The notes: a model not told the origin generated them from the letters alone. A DNA stretch of 43,435 nt from a bacterium (GCA_035549195.1 DASZRK010000063.1:1-43435); one strand, 5' to 3'. Numbered from the stretch's first letter, positions 9,313 to 17,537 are shown. A program made the numbers and translations.

Positions 9313-9615
9313 ATGTTCGTTCTCGGGAACCTTTTTTATGCCTTGGCCCAATTGCTGGGCGGGGTCATCTTCCTCTATATCTGGGTCATTATTTTCCGCG
9401 TGGTCATCTCCTGGGTGAACGCCGATCCCTACAACGGGTTGGTCCGGTTCATTCACGCGGTCACGGAACCTGTTCTGAGTCCCGTCCGCCGCATCCTTCC
9501 GCCTTGGCGTCTCCATGGGGTGGACCTTTCACCCATGATCGTCATTTTGATCCTTTATTTTCTCAAGGCTTTCCTGGTCGCCACCCTTTACGACCTGGGG
9601 AATCATTTACGGTGA
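9313..9615 (+). CDS. yggT: YggT family membrane protein
   Basis: A 100-residue integral membrane protein with two hydrophobic segments (about 3-27 and 77-97). They flank the YggT signature (PYNGLVRFIHAVTEPVLSPVRRILPP). YggT proteins are short inner-membrane proteins; links to osmotic tolerance and cell division or photosystem assembly in other organisms are known but not general. I prefer the ATG at 9313, two bases after the peptidase stop and preceded by GAGGGA. A longer in-frame reading would start inside the peptidase gene. It is co-transcribed with the peptidase. Confidence 0.9.
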   Translation: MFVLGNLFYALAQLLGGVIFLYIWVIIFRVVISWVNADPYNGLVRFIHAVTEPVLSPVRRILPPWRLHGVDLSPMIVILILYFLKAFLVATLYDLGNHLR

Positions 9616-9774
9616 GGTTGATCCAGTTTTTTCTTCGGTCGAATTTACTGACCTGAAAGATTTTGGCAATTCCCAGTACAACATCTAGTAGGGAACAAGG
9701 CGAGGGACCGCTTTTCTCCCTTTTCGGTGGTAAGCTCTCCCAGGCTTAAAGCATTCTCTTTTCGTTAAACCCAC

Positions 9775-9780
9775 TATAAT
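9775..9780 (+). promoter_or_regulatory. Possible -10 element for the barrel/OmpA gene
   Basis: A perfect TATAAT lies 60 bases before the gene. No good -35 is found 16-18 bases upstream (the region reads gcattctctt). It would therefore need an activator or be a weak promoter. The 160 bases between yggT and this site hold nothing else I can name. Confidence 0.45.
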
Positions 9781-9800
9781 GAGCCACCGAATGACGCATG

Positions 9801-9820
9801 GGCGGATCGATCCGCCTTTT
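9801..9820 (+). repeat. Perfect 16-base palindrome plus TTTT in the leader
   Basis: GGCGGATCGATCCGCC at 9801-9816 is its own reverse complement and is followed by four T. As RNA it folds into a 6-bp stem with a TCGA loop. It lies between the TATAAT and the start codon of the outer-membrane protein gene. It could be a small attenuator, an RNA-stability hairpin or a dimeric-repressor site. Confidence 0.5.
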
Positions 9821-9839
9821 GGAGCCTTGGCAGCCGATC

Positions 9840-12185
9840 ATGAAAAAGACACCTTTCCCACACCTTACCTTCCTATGGGGCCTCGCCTTGTTCGCCGGGC
9901 CCTCATTCGCTTTGTCCCCCCAGGCCCAGCAGGATGCCTACAGCCTAGGCATGGGCCAAGCCGATTCGGCCGTGGTCGGGGGCACCCATGCCATCTCCCT
10001 GAACCCCGCCGGGGTCGCCCGTGCCAACGAGCCCATGGCCCAATTGGGGTTGGGCACCCAAGGTCCCGATCTTTTCCTGAACACTTCCGTTCTTTACCCC
10101 ATGACCGACGGCACGGTCTTCGCTCTCTCCCAGTTCAGCGATTTTCCGAACCAGCCTTTTTCAAGGACCACCTACATCGGGACCGTGGCCATGCCGCTTA
10201 ATACGGCCCGGGACCTCTTTTTCGGGTTGAACTTGAAGGTGCTTTCCCTCTCCGACCTCAATGGGGCCAATGTGATGCCAGGAAGCGGACTGGGGTTGGA
10301 CTTGGGGATCGCCTACGATCTTCGAAGGCCCGAAGGGACCATCGCCTCCTTCGCGCTGGCCATCCAGGACCTCAGTACCGAGGTCCGCTTCGGGAACAGT
10401 TACGACCTGACCCTGCCCAGGACCTTCCTCTTGGGGGTCGCCTACCAGAACATTCCCGATACCCGCGTGGAGGCCGATTTCCAGATCGTGGACCAGACCC
10501 TCCAGAACACTCCCCTGCACAACCGGCTGCGGTTCGGTGTGGAGCATTTCTTCGAGGAAAGGCAATTCTCGGGCCGAATCGGTTATGACGATCCTTTTGA
10601 TGCGGACGGCTATTTCACTTTGGGGGCCGGTTACCATCCCGCCCAACCTTTTGAAGTGACCTTGGCCTTGACCGCTGCCCCCCAAAGCGGGGACATCGGG
10701 CTGTTCTCGTCCCTGGTCTATCGTTTCGGGGAATTGTTCAAACCGACCGGGACCGTGCCGGGATCCCGCACGGAAGCATCCTCCACCATCACTTTGGGGC
10801 CTTCGGAGGACCTGACGCGGGGCGCCACTCAGGTCGGCAAGCCGATTTCGGGCGTTCCTTTACGGAAAATGTCCATCGAAGTGGATCCCAAGGTCTTCTC
10901 CCCGGCAGGGCGGCAAAAGACCACGTGGGTGAAGTTCCCCGGCAAGACGGGGCCGGGTGTCGCCCGGTGGGTGGTCCTCATCCAGGGGCAGGATGAAAGA
11001 CCTTTAAGGGAATTGGGAGGCACGGGCAGTTTGCTGCCGGGATTCCTATGGGACGGCACGGATGATTCGGGACAGCCTGTCCCCGAGGGCCGCTATTCCA
11101 TCGTTCTGAGGACCTTTAACGAGAAAAATGAGATGCTTTCCGATGATTCCCAAACGGTCGATATCCTCCTTCCACGCTCGAAGTTCGAGATCGCCTTGGA
11201 CGATCCCTATTTTTCCCCGCTCTTGAAGAAAAGAGGAAAGAAGGAACTGACCCTTTCGGTCAACGCGGGCGGTTCTGCCGCGGTCCAGGGCTGGGATTTC
11301 GAGATCAGCGATTCCTCGACCCAAAAGGTGGTCCACCAACAGCAGGGCAAAGGGAAGCTCCCCAAGAGCCTGAAATGGAACGGCAAGGACTTGAACAACC
11401 ACGCCGCCCAGGACGGCAAATACATGGCCCTCCTGACGGCCCAAGACCTGGCGGGGAACAACCTCAAGAGCGACGCGCTCCAATTCACGCTGGATTCCAC
11501 GCCGCCCGAGGTCGCTTTGAAGGCGGAGAATACCTGGCTGGCTCCGTCGGACAAGACGCCGCAAAAATACACCTTGGATGTCGCCGACCTTTCGGGCGTC
11601 GAAAATTGGACGCTCGTTCTGAGCGACGAGGACGACAGGGTGGTCAAGGATTTCCATGGAAGCGGGCAACCGCCCGAGAGCGAGACCTGGGACGGGACCG
11701 ATGCGAACGGCCAAACGGTCAAACCCGGGGCCTTGGTGAGCGCGGTGCTGGAAGCGACGGACAAGGCGGGGAACAAGGGTGAGAGCGATCCGGTGGAATT
11801 TCAAGTGGACTATCGCCCCCCTTCCAACCAGGAGCAACTGACGCTGAACCTGACGACCCTCTATTTCAACGCCCAAAGCTCCCAACTGACCGATTACGCC
11901 CGAAAGGACATGGACAAAGCGGCCGGTTCCATCAAGGAATACATGAACAAGAGCCTGTTGGTGGTGAAAGGCTACGCATCCTCCTCGGAGACCGGGGATC
12001 TTTTGACCCTGTCCCACGCCCGCGCGGTGGAGGTAAAGAAATACCTGGTGAAGAACCTGGGTGTCCCGGAGTCCGCCGTTTTCGCGGTGGGGTACGCCGA
12101 TAAGGATTCCACCAAGAAGGGGACGACGCCCCTTTCCGAGGACCCGGACCGCCGGGTCGTGATCTCCCTGACGACCTTGCACTGA
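9840..12185 (+). CDS. Exported PorV-like barrel, FlgD-like Ig repeats and OmpA domain fusion
   Basis: A 781-residue envelope protein. Residues 1-25 form a signal peptide (MKKTPFPHLTFLW... ending FALS). Residues 26-300 resemble the PorV/UPF0164-type outer-membrane barrel (SLGMGQADSAVVGG, ISLNPAGVA near the N terminus). Three FlgD-like Ig segments follow, each marked by a W-[DN]-G-x-D-x-x-G motif (around 400, 513 and 620). The last 115 residues are OmpA-like (LYFNAQSS, VVKGYAS, LSHARAVEVKKYL, DPDRRVVISL) and may bind peptidoglycan. I chose ATG at 9840 because the signal peptide starts there. An upstream in-frame ATG at 9798 would add 14 residues in front of it. The likely role is an outer-membrane anchor or assembly factor; its cargo is unknown. 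Confidence 0.8.
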   Translation: MKKTPFPHLTFLWGLALFAGPSFALSPQAQQDAYSLGMGQADSAVVGGTHAISLNPAGVARANEPMAQLGLGTQGPDLFLNTSVLYPMTDGTVFALSQFSDFPNQPFSRTTYIGTVAMPLNTARDLFFGLNLKVLSLSDLNGANVMPGSGLGLDLGIAYDLRRPEGTIASFALAIQDLSTEVRFGNSYDLTLPRTFLLGVAYQNIPDTRVEADFQIVDQTLQNTPLHNRLRFGVEHFFEERQFSGRIGYDDPFDADGYFTLGAGYHPAQPFEVTLALTAAPQSGDIGLFSSLVYRFGELFKPTGTVPGSRTEASSTITLGPSEDLTRGATQVGKPISGVPLRKMSIEVDPKVFSPAGRQKTTWVKFPGKTGPGVARWVVLIQGQDERPLRELGGTGSLLPGFLWDGTDDSGQPVPEGRYSIVLRTFNEKNEMLSDDSQTVDILLPRSKFEIALDDPYFSPLLKKRGKKELTLSVNAGGSAAVQGWDFEISDSSTQKVVHQQQGKGKLPKSLKWNGKDLNNHAAQDGKYMALLTAQDLAGNNLKSDALQFTLDSTPPEVALKAENTWLAPSDKTPQKYTLDVADLSGVENWTLVLSDEDDRVVKDFHGSGQPPESETWDGTDANGQTVKPGALVSAVLEATDKAGNKGESDPVEFQVDYRPPSNQEQLTLNLTTLYFNAQSSQLTDYARKDMDKAAGSIKEYMNKSLLVVKGYASSSETGDLLTLSHARAVEVKKYLVKNLGVPESAVFAVGYADKDSTKKGTTPLSEDPDRRVVISLTTLH

Positions 12186-12191
12186 AGGAGC

Positions 12192-12227
12192 GAATCGCCC
12201 CCCCGGACCCCGCGATTCTGTTAAAAT
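12192..12227 (+). promoter_or_regulatory. Inverted repeat and -10 box upstream of the ABC importer operon
   Basis: GAATCGC (12192-12198) and GCGATTC (12212-12218) form a perfect 7-bp inverted repeat with a 13-base C-rich spacer and 20-bp centre-to-centre spacing. TAAAAT (12222-12227) follows at once and is a plausible -10. The right arm occupies the spacer between -35 and -10. No consensus -35 is present. The layout resembles a repressor or activator site at the sugar-transport promoter; as a terminator it lacks a T run. Confidence 0.5.
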
Positions 12228-12263
12228 GCCCGGTATCCACCCAACCGGAGGCCGGTCCTTTCC

Positions 12264-13568
12264 ATGAAGAACGTCCTTCTGATCCTCCTTGCCGCCGGTC
12301 TTTTCTTCGGTCTGAGCCAATTTTTCATCCAACAGAACCACCGGCCCCCTGACGGGCAGGTCCACCTGACCCTCTGGAACATGCCCCCCAAGTCCCTGCC
12401 CTTGGACCGGCAGCTTTGGGAGGAGGAGGTCCAAAGGTTCGAGAAAGAGAATCCGGGGATCGCGGTCGAGGGGGTCGAGCGGGAATACCAGCCCGAGGAA
12501 TTCATCACCGTCATGGCGGGCGGGAAGGGTCCGGACCTGGTGAAGGTCTGGGCGGGCGCCATCCAGACCCTGGCCTCCCTGGGGTTCCTGGAGCCCATCG
12601 ACAGCTATATGCAGAATTGGTCCCAGCAGGATTTCATGCCCCCCACCATGTGGCAAAGCACCCAGGTGGGAAGCCATCTTTATGGGGTCCCCTCGGACAC
12701 CAACTTCCTTTTTCTTTTCTACCGTAAGGACCTTTTCACCGAAGCCGGCATCCCTGCGGACCAGCCTCCTGCGAACTGGGCCGACCTGCAGGCCGATGCA
12801 CGCAAACTGACCCACCGTAACGCCGGCCAATATGGATTGGGGCTCATCCCGAAGACCTGGTATTTCCAGGACTTCGTCTGGCAGGCGGGCGGGGAGATGA
12901 TCCGCATGGAGAACGGGAAGCCGCGGGCGGCCTTCGCGGAGGCGCCGGCGGTCCTGGCCCTGCAATTCTGGAAGGACCTGCGGTTCAAGGACAATGTCCT
13001 CCAGCCCGACGTGCTCATCCAGGAACCCGAGTTGCTCCACCTTTTCGCCCTGGGCAAGGTGGCCATGATGTTCGGGGTGGCGAACCAATTGCCGCCCTTG
13101 ATCAGTCGTTACAAGATCGACCCCAAGACCATCGGGATCGCCCCCTTGCCGGCGGGCCCCGCAGGGAAGGCCGCGCACCTGGGGGGGAACGTCTATGTCA
13201 TCAATTCCACCGCCGACGAGGATCGGAAGAAGGCGGCTTGGAAATGGATCGAATTCGACCTTTCCCCCGTCAACCAACTATGGAAGTGGACCCGGATGCG
13301 GGAATTGGGGATGGTGATCTTCCCGGGGGCCTTCAGCCCTTCGGCCCAGGTCAATAATCTACCTGAATTCCAGATGGTGGCCGATTCCATGAACATGGCC
13401 AAGTTCGAGCCCCATGTGAACGGGTGGCCGCAGGTCCGGGACCTTTTGGACTCCGACCCCCTGCAGAACATCCTCTTGGACCCGGAGGCCGATCCACGGG
13501 CCCTTTTATTGAGCTTCGCCCGGCAAGCGGACCGGGATATTTTCGCCAAGGTGCCGGCCACTCCCTGA
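12264..13568 (+). CDS. ABC transporter extracellular solute-binding protein (family 1, sugar type)
   Basis: A 434-residue periplasmic binding protein. A hydrophobic N terminus (about 3-22) precedes the family pattern LTLWNMPP, FEKENPGIAVE, ITVMAGGKGPDLVKVWAG and a long alpha/beta body with YGVPSDTNFLFLFYRKDLF and PANWADLQADARKLT. Such proteins deliver oligosaccharides or polyols to MalFG-type permeases, which follow directly. No lipobox Cys is present, so it is either released into the periplasm or held by an uncleaved N-terminal anchor. GGAGG precedes the ATG by about 12 bases. The substrate cannot be told from sequence. Confidence 0.9.
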   Translation: MKNVLLILLAAGLFFGLSQFFIQQNHRPPDGQVHLTLWNMPPKSLPLDRQLWEEEVQRFEKENPGIAVEGVEREYQPEEFITVMAGGKGPDLVKVWAGAIQTLASLGFLEPIDSYMQNWSQQDFMPPTMWQSTQVGSHLYGVPSDTNFLFLFYRKDLFTEAGIPADQPPANWADLQADARKLTHRNAGQYGLGLIPKTWYFQDFVWQAGGEMIRMENGKPRAAFAEAPAVLALQFWKDLRFKDNVLQPDVLIQEPELLHLFALGKVAMMFGVANQLPPLISRYKIDPKTIGIAPLPAGPAGKAAHLGGNVYVINSTADEDRKKAAWKWIEFDLSPVNQLWKWTRMRELGMVIFPGAFSPSAQVNNLPEFQMVADSMNMAKFEPHVNGWPQVRDLLDSDPLQNILLDPEADPRALLLSFARQADRDIFAKVPATP

Positions 13569-13607
13569 AAAAGGGGATGGAAGGCCCACGGTTAGGAGAC
13601 CTTGGGA

Positions 13608-14864
13608 ATGGCTGACTTCAAGCCCTTTTCGATCTATGACGACGATGAGCAGAAGGACAAAAAGGTCCCGATCCCCGAGGTGCCCCAGGACCATGAGGGC
13701 GACTTGGGGCTCGAGATCGAGGATGTCCCGACCCGGGATGACGACAAGACCCGGGATGAACTGATGCGTCAATTGGGGATGGGATCCGGGGAACCCGTCG
13801 GGGAAAAGAAGACCTCCGAGGCCCTGGAACAGGCCACTTTCCTGAAGGGCGAGGCCAATGAGTCCGTCGAGGACCGGGCCAAGGCCTTGATCCGCAAGCG
13901 CCAGGAGACGGGGAAGATCCGCGACCGCCGGAAGGTCGCCTCCATCTTCGACAAACCGATCGAACCGGATAAGCCCATCCGGCCTGGCCGGGCGGCCTGG
14001 CACCCTTTCAGCTACCGGGCCCAATCCTTCTGGTTCCTTTTCCCGGCCCTGGTCCTGTTCGTCATTTTCTATCTCTACCCCATGATCCAGGGTTTCCAGA
14101 TCAGCTTGAGCCATTTCAACCCGTTGGGGCACAGTCAATCGGTCGGCTGGGCCAATTACGAGCGGGCCCTCCAGGATTCTCTTTTTTGGCAGACGGTGGT
14201 CAACGCGGTCTATTTCACCCTGCTCTCCATCATCCTGGGATTCTGGCCGCCGATCTTCCTGGCGATCCTGCTCAATGAGGTGACCCGCGGGAAGGGCCTG
14301 TTGAAGTTCCTTTACCTGATCCCTTACGTGATCCCGGTGGTGCCGGCGGCCAATCTTTGGAAATGGATCTTCGATGAAGGCTTCGGGGTCTTGAACTCCA
14401 TCCTGGGCGCCCTGGGCCAGCCGCCGGTGGGGTGGCTCTCGGACCCCAAGTGGGCGCTGATCTCGATCGTCCTGATGTTCGTATGGAAGAACACGGGTTG
14501 GTTCATGCTCATCTACTTCGCTTCGCTCCAGAACCTGCCCGACGAGCTCTATGAGGCCGCCGAATTGGACGGGGCAGGCTTGAAGAAGAAGGTCTTTTCC
14601 ATCACCCTCCCTTACCTGGTGCCGGTCATGTGGACCCTGTCCATCATCCAGGTGATCATGACCTTCCAGATCTTCACCGAGGTCTATGTCATGACCAATG
14701 GCGGGCCCATGCACGCCACCGAGGTCATCGGGACCTACATCTACAAGACGGCCTTCGGGAGCATGGACCTGGGCTATGCCTCGGCCATGGCCATGCTGAT
14801 GTTCGGGGCCCTTTTCGCCTTCACCTTCGTTCGTTTCGTCCAGATCAAACAAGTCTCGCGCTAG
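13608..14864 (+). CDS. ABC sugar-type permease (MalF-like) with long acidic N-terminal extension
   Basis: A 418-residue inner-membrane permease. The binding-protein-dependent permease domain (about 135-418) has six membrane segments. Its cytoplasmic EAA loop reads ELYEAAELDGAG...FSITLP, which couples to the ATPase. The first 130 residues are unusual: a charged, hydrophilic, probably disordered or helical extension (DDDEQKDKK near the start). Family members are normally about 290-320 residues. I chose ATG at 13608, with AGGAG nine bases upstream; a TTG two codons earlier is less likely. It lies 39 bases after the binding-protein gene and 8 bases before the second permease. Confidence 0.92.
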   Translation: MADFKPFSIYDDDEQKDKKVPIPEVPQDHEGDLGLEIEDVPTRDDDKTRDELMRQLGMGSGEPVGEKKTSEALEQATFLKGEANESVEDRAKALIRKRQETGKIRDRRKVASIFDKPIEPDKPIRPGRAAWHPFSYRAQSFWFLFPALVLFVIFYLYPMIQGFQISLSHFNPLGHSQSVGWANYERALQDSLFWQTVVNAVYFTLLSIILGFWPPIFLAILLNEVTRGKGLLKFLYLIPYVIPVVPAANLWKWIFDEGFGVLNSILGALGQPPVGWLSDPKWALISIVLMFVWKNTGWFMLIYFASLQNLPDELYEAAELDGAGLKKKVFSITLPYLVPVMWTLSIIQVIMTFQIFTEVYVMTNGGPMHATEVIGTYIYKTAFGSMDLGYASAMAMLMFGALFAFTFVRFVQIKQVSR

Positions 14865-14872
14865 GGGGAACC

Positions 14873-15802
14873 ATGGAGAACGGTCCGGTCGTTTTCGAAA
14901 AAACCAAGGCGCCCCCGGCCAGCCGGGGACTCTTTTCCCACCAGGACAGGAAGAAGGCCTCGGTGAGATTGATGATCCTGCTCGGGACCTTGTTGCTGGT
15001 CGCCGGGGCGGTGGTGGTCATGTTGCCGGTCCTCTGGATGGTGCTGGGGGCCTTCAAAACCCCGGCGGAGATCTATTCCACGCCGCAGACTTACCTGCCG
15101 GCCCAATTCGGATTGGACAACTTCCTCCAGGCCTTCAAACTGGTGGCCTTCGACCGTTATTTCCTCAACAGTTTCTTCATCTGCGTCTGCGTGGTGGTGG
15201 GCCAACTGCTGGTCTGCTCCATGGCCGCCTATGCGCTGACCAAGCTGCGGGTCCCCTTCGCCAGCGGCATCTTCCTGCTCTTCATGACGAGCCTCATGGT
15301 ACCGGTCGAGGTCCTGGTCATCCCCCTTTACCTGATCATGAAATATTTCCCGTTCGGCCCGGGGGTCCATCACGTGAACCTCATCAACACCTATTGGGCC
15401 TTGATCCTGCCCGGCCTTTTCAGCGCCTTCAGCATCATCGTGCTGAAGGATTTCTACGACTCCATCCCCAATGAGATCCTCTACGCCGCCCGCATCGACG
15501 GTTGCGGCGAGACCCGCGTCTTCATCCGTTTCATCCTTCCCATGACCGGGCCCATCATGGCCATCCTGGCGATCTTTTCCTTTGTGACGACATGGAACAG
15601 CTTCTTCTGGCCCTTGATCGTCCTGAACAACCCCGATTACTATCCCCTGGTCCTGGGGGTGCAAAAGTTGATCGACACCGGGGAGCCTTGGAACGTGGTC
15701 ATGGCGGCCTTGACCCTGGCCACCATTCCTTCGGTCATCCTGCTGCTCTTCTTCCAGCGCACCATCATCCGGGGCATCGCCTATACCGGGATCTATGGCT
15801 GA
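14873..15802 (+). CDS. ABC sugar-type permease (MalG-like)
   Basis: A 309-residue second permease subunit. After a 35-residue cytoplasmic N terminus it has six membrane segments, the first at about 37-60. Its EAA loop is EILYAARIDGCGE...FILPMTGP. It pairs with the MalF-like subunit to form the translocation channel. AGGGGGAA lies just upstream of the ATG at 14873, a spacing of only 2-3 bases. No ATP-binding subunit follows; yqeK comes next. The importer must therefore use an ATPase encoded elsewhere, as MsmX/MsmK-type systems do. Confidence 0.93.
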   Translation: MENGPVVFEKTKAPPASRGLFSHQDRKKASVRLMILLGTLLLVAGAVVVMLPVLWMVLGAFKTPAEIYSTPQTYLPAQFGLDNFLQAFKLVAFDRYFLNSFFICVCVVVGQLLVCSMAAYALTKLRVPFASGIFLLFMTSLMVPVEVLVIPLYLIMKYFPFGPGVHHVNLINTYWALILPGLFSAFSIIVLKDFYDSIPNEILYAARIDGCGETRVFIRFILPMTGPIMAILAIFSFVTTWNSFFWPLIVLNNPDYYPLVLGVQKLIDTGEPWNVVMAALTLATIPSVILLLFFQRTIIRGIAYTGIYG

Positions 15803-16373
15803 GGCCGCCCCGGGACCCCAGGTGGTCCGCTGGGTGAAGGCGCGGGTCGGCCCCGGCCGGTTCCGCCATATCCAGGGCGTCGCCCGGACCGCAGCCCGCT
15901 TGGCCCGCCGTTCGGGTCTTTCGGTCCCCAAGGCCCTTTGGGCGGCTTGGCTCCATGACAGCGCCAAGGAAATGGACCGCACCCTCCTGCTCCGCTGGGT
16001 GGGGAAGAGCCGGGGAAGAATGGATCCCGGGGAGGAAGGGATCCCGGCCCTCTGGCACCCCCATGCGGGAGTGGGGTTGGCCCGGGAGATCTGGGGGATC
16101 CGTGACCGGGAGATCCTGGAGGCCATCCGTTGCCATACCCTCGGGAGTCCCGGCATGGCGCCGGTGGCCCAGGTGATCTTCGTGGCGGATTTCATCGAAC
16201 CCGGACGGCATTTTCCGGGCGTGGACCGGGCGCGGGCCGCGGCTCACCGGGGGTTGGCGGGCGCAGTGACGCTGAAATGCAGGATGACCATCGGGCATTT
16301 GATGGGGAATGGCAGGGTCGTCCATCCCCGGTTGCTGGAGACCTATAACTTCTTCATCGGGAGTGGAACGTGA
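15795..16373 (+). CDS. yqeK: YqeK-type HD-domain protein, predicted symmetrical Ap4A hydrolase
   Basis: A 192-residue HD-superfamily phosphohydrolase. Metal and active-site residues fit YqeK: RFRHIQGV (H25), LHDSAKE (H54, D55), WHPHAG (H88/H90), IRCHTLG (H114) and VADFIEPGR (D132). YqeK enzymes split diadenosine tetraphosphate into two ADP. The ATG overlaps the permease stop by 8 bases. The usual neighbours nadD and rsfS are absent from the window, though a LytR_C gene, also a common neighbour, follows with a GTGA overlap. The basic N-terminal stretch is normal for the family. Confidence 0.85.
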   Translation: MAEAAPGPQVVRWVKARVGPGRFRHIQGVARTAARLARRSGLSVPKALWAAWLHDSAKEMDRTLLLRWVGKSRGRMDPGEEGIPALWHPHAGVGLAREIWGIRDREILEAIRCHTLGSPGMAPVAQVIFVADFIEPGRHFPGVDRARAAAHRGLAGAVTLKCRMTIGHLMGNGRVVHPRLLETYNFFIGSGT

Positions 16374-17200
16374 GAGCGAAGATCTGGGGCTATCTCATCG
16401 GGGCGGCCGTCCTGGCCGGGTGTTTCCTCGCCTTCCGGTCCCAGGCACCCCTTGTTTTTTTTGTCCTGCGTGACGCCGAGATACCGGAAGCCTTCCGGGT
16501 CCAGGTCCCCTTGGGGCCCGGACGGCCGCAGGTCGATCCGGTGCAACTGGATGCCGGCCAAAAAAAGACCGCGATGGAAGTCCTCAAGAGCGGCGATGCG
16601 GAACGATTGGAGGGTTTTGCGAAGGGTCTGGGCCGCTTCCATGCCGTTATTGGCCTTCCCGCGGTCGAGGATGCCTGGCCCGCCTTCTGGGAGAAGGGAC
16701 TCCGGGGGCATGGGCCGGACGACGAATTCGATGACCTGACCTGGGCGGACCGTTCCTACCTGGCCACCGGTCCCCGACCCGCGCCCCCGGCCCCGGGCAT
16801 GGTCCCGCCGTCCGATCAGGCTTCCGCGCCGGCGTCCAAGCCGACGCCGACCGTGGGGACGACGGCTCCAGCACCTTCCCTTCTGCTTGTGGAAATCCAA
16901 AATGGTTGTGGTATAACGGGTGCCGCCGATTGGGTGGCCCGCCGATTGAAGGGTGTCCATGCCCAAGTGGTCGGGACCGGGAACGCCGACAATTTCCGCT
17001 ATCCCCGGACCCTTTTACGGACGAACCTTTCCAGTTCCCCGGCCCTGGAGGAGGTCCTGGACCGCCTGGGGCTGGACGCTTCCCGGGTGGAGGGGTTGGC
17101 GACGCCCATCCCCGGCGTGGATGCGGTCATCGTGGTGGGGAAGGACTTCCCGAAATTGAAGGAGAAGTGGCGTGAGCGAGATCGTCACGGAAAGAAATAA
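16370..17200 (+). CDS. Membrane-anchored protein with C-terminal LytR_C domain
   Basis: A 276-residue protein. One hydrophobic segment (about 6-23) contains LAGC, which could be a lipobox but is followed by more hydrophobic residues. A central region (24-125) resembles nothing I recognise. A Pro/Ala/Thr linker (about 128-165) leads to a LytR C-terminal domain (about 168-262: LLVEIQNGCGITGAADWVA, then VGTGNADNFRYPRT, and DAVIVVGKD). The LCP phosphotransferase domain that normally precedes LytR_C is missing, so wall-polymer transfer is unlikely. The GTG start overlaps the yqeK stop by four bases. It probably sits in the periplasm. Confidence 0.75.
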   Translation: MRAKIWGYLIGAAVLAGCFLAFRSQAPLVFFVLRDAEIPEAFRVQVPLGPGRPQVDPVQLDAGQKKTAMEVLKSGDAERLEGFAKGLGRFHAVIGLPAVEDAWPAFWEKGLRGHGPDDEFDDLTWADRSYLATGPRPAPPAPGMVPPSDQASAPASKPTPTVGTTAPAPSLLLVEIQNGCGITGAADWVARRLKGVHAQVVGTGNADNFRYPRTLLRTNLSSSPALEEVLDRLGLDASRVEGLATPIPGVDAVIVVGKDFPKLKEKWRERDRHGKK

Positions 17201-17537
17201 ATTCAAGAAGCTCTTCGCCAACACGACCTCCCGGATCCTGCTGGGGGTCTGGCTCCAGGTCAAGGGGTCCCGGTTCTCCATGTCCTCCATCGCCGAGTTG
17301 ATCTCCTTCCCGGAGGACGCCCTAGAGGCAAAGCTTCAGACCTTCGCCGGGATGGGCCTGGTCCATGTCACGTCGGACCAGGGTGGGGACCGCCAGATCG
17401 AGTTCCTTCCCGCGCCATCCTTGGAGATCGAGAAGATCATCCGGGAAATGTTCGAGGGACGTAAGAGCGACCTGGAATCGGTGGAGCTCAAAATGCGGTC
17501 CTTGATCTACAAGAACCTGCTGACCCTGAACCCTTGA
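17172..17537 (+). CDS. Small protein of unknown function, possible winged-helix fold
   Basis: A 121-residue protein from a GTG start that overlaps the previous gene by 29 bases. The middle (about 25-75) has the rhythm of a winged helix-turn-helix (SMSSIAELISFPEDALEAKLQTFAGMGLVHV), followed by a charged helical tail. It occupies the place where rsfS often sits after yqeK, but shows no RsfS motifs. Its stop overlaps the argS start. Tight overlaps on both sides and clean codon use support a real gene. Function unknown. Confidence 0.65.
   Translation: MSEIVTERNKFKKLFANTTSRILLGVWLQVKGSRFSMSSIAELISFPEDALEAKLQTFAGMGLVHVTSDQGGDRQIEFLPAPSLEIEKIIREMFEGRKSDLESVELKMRSLIYKNLLTLNP

Noticed and set aside
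11046-13277. Open minus-strand frame of about 740 codons
   Set aside because: Antisense to the OmpA fusion and the ABC binding protein, crossing two real genes and their promoter; no homology.
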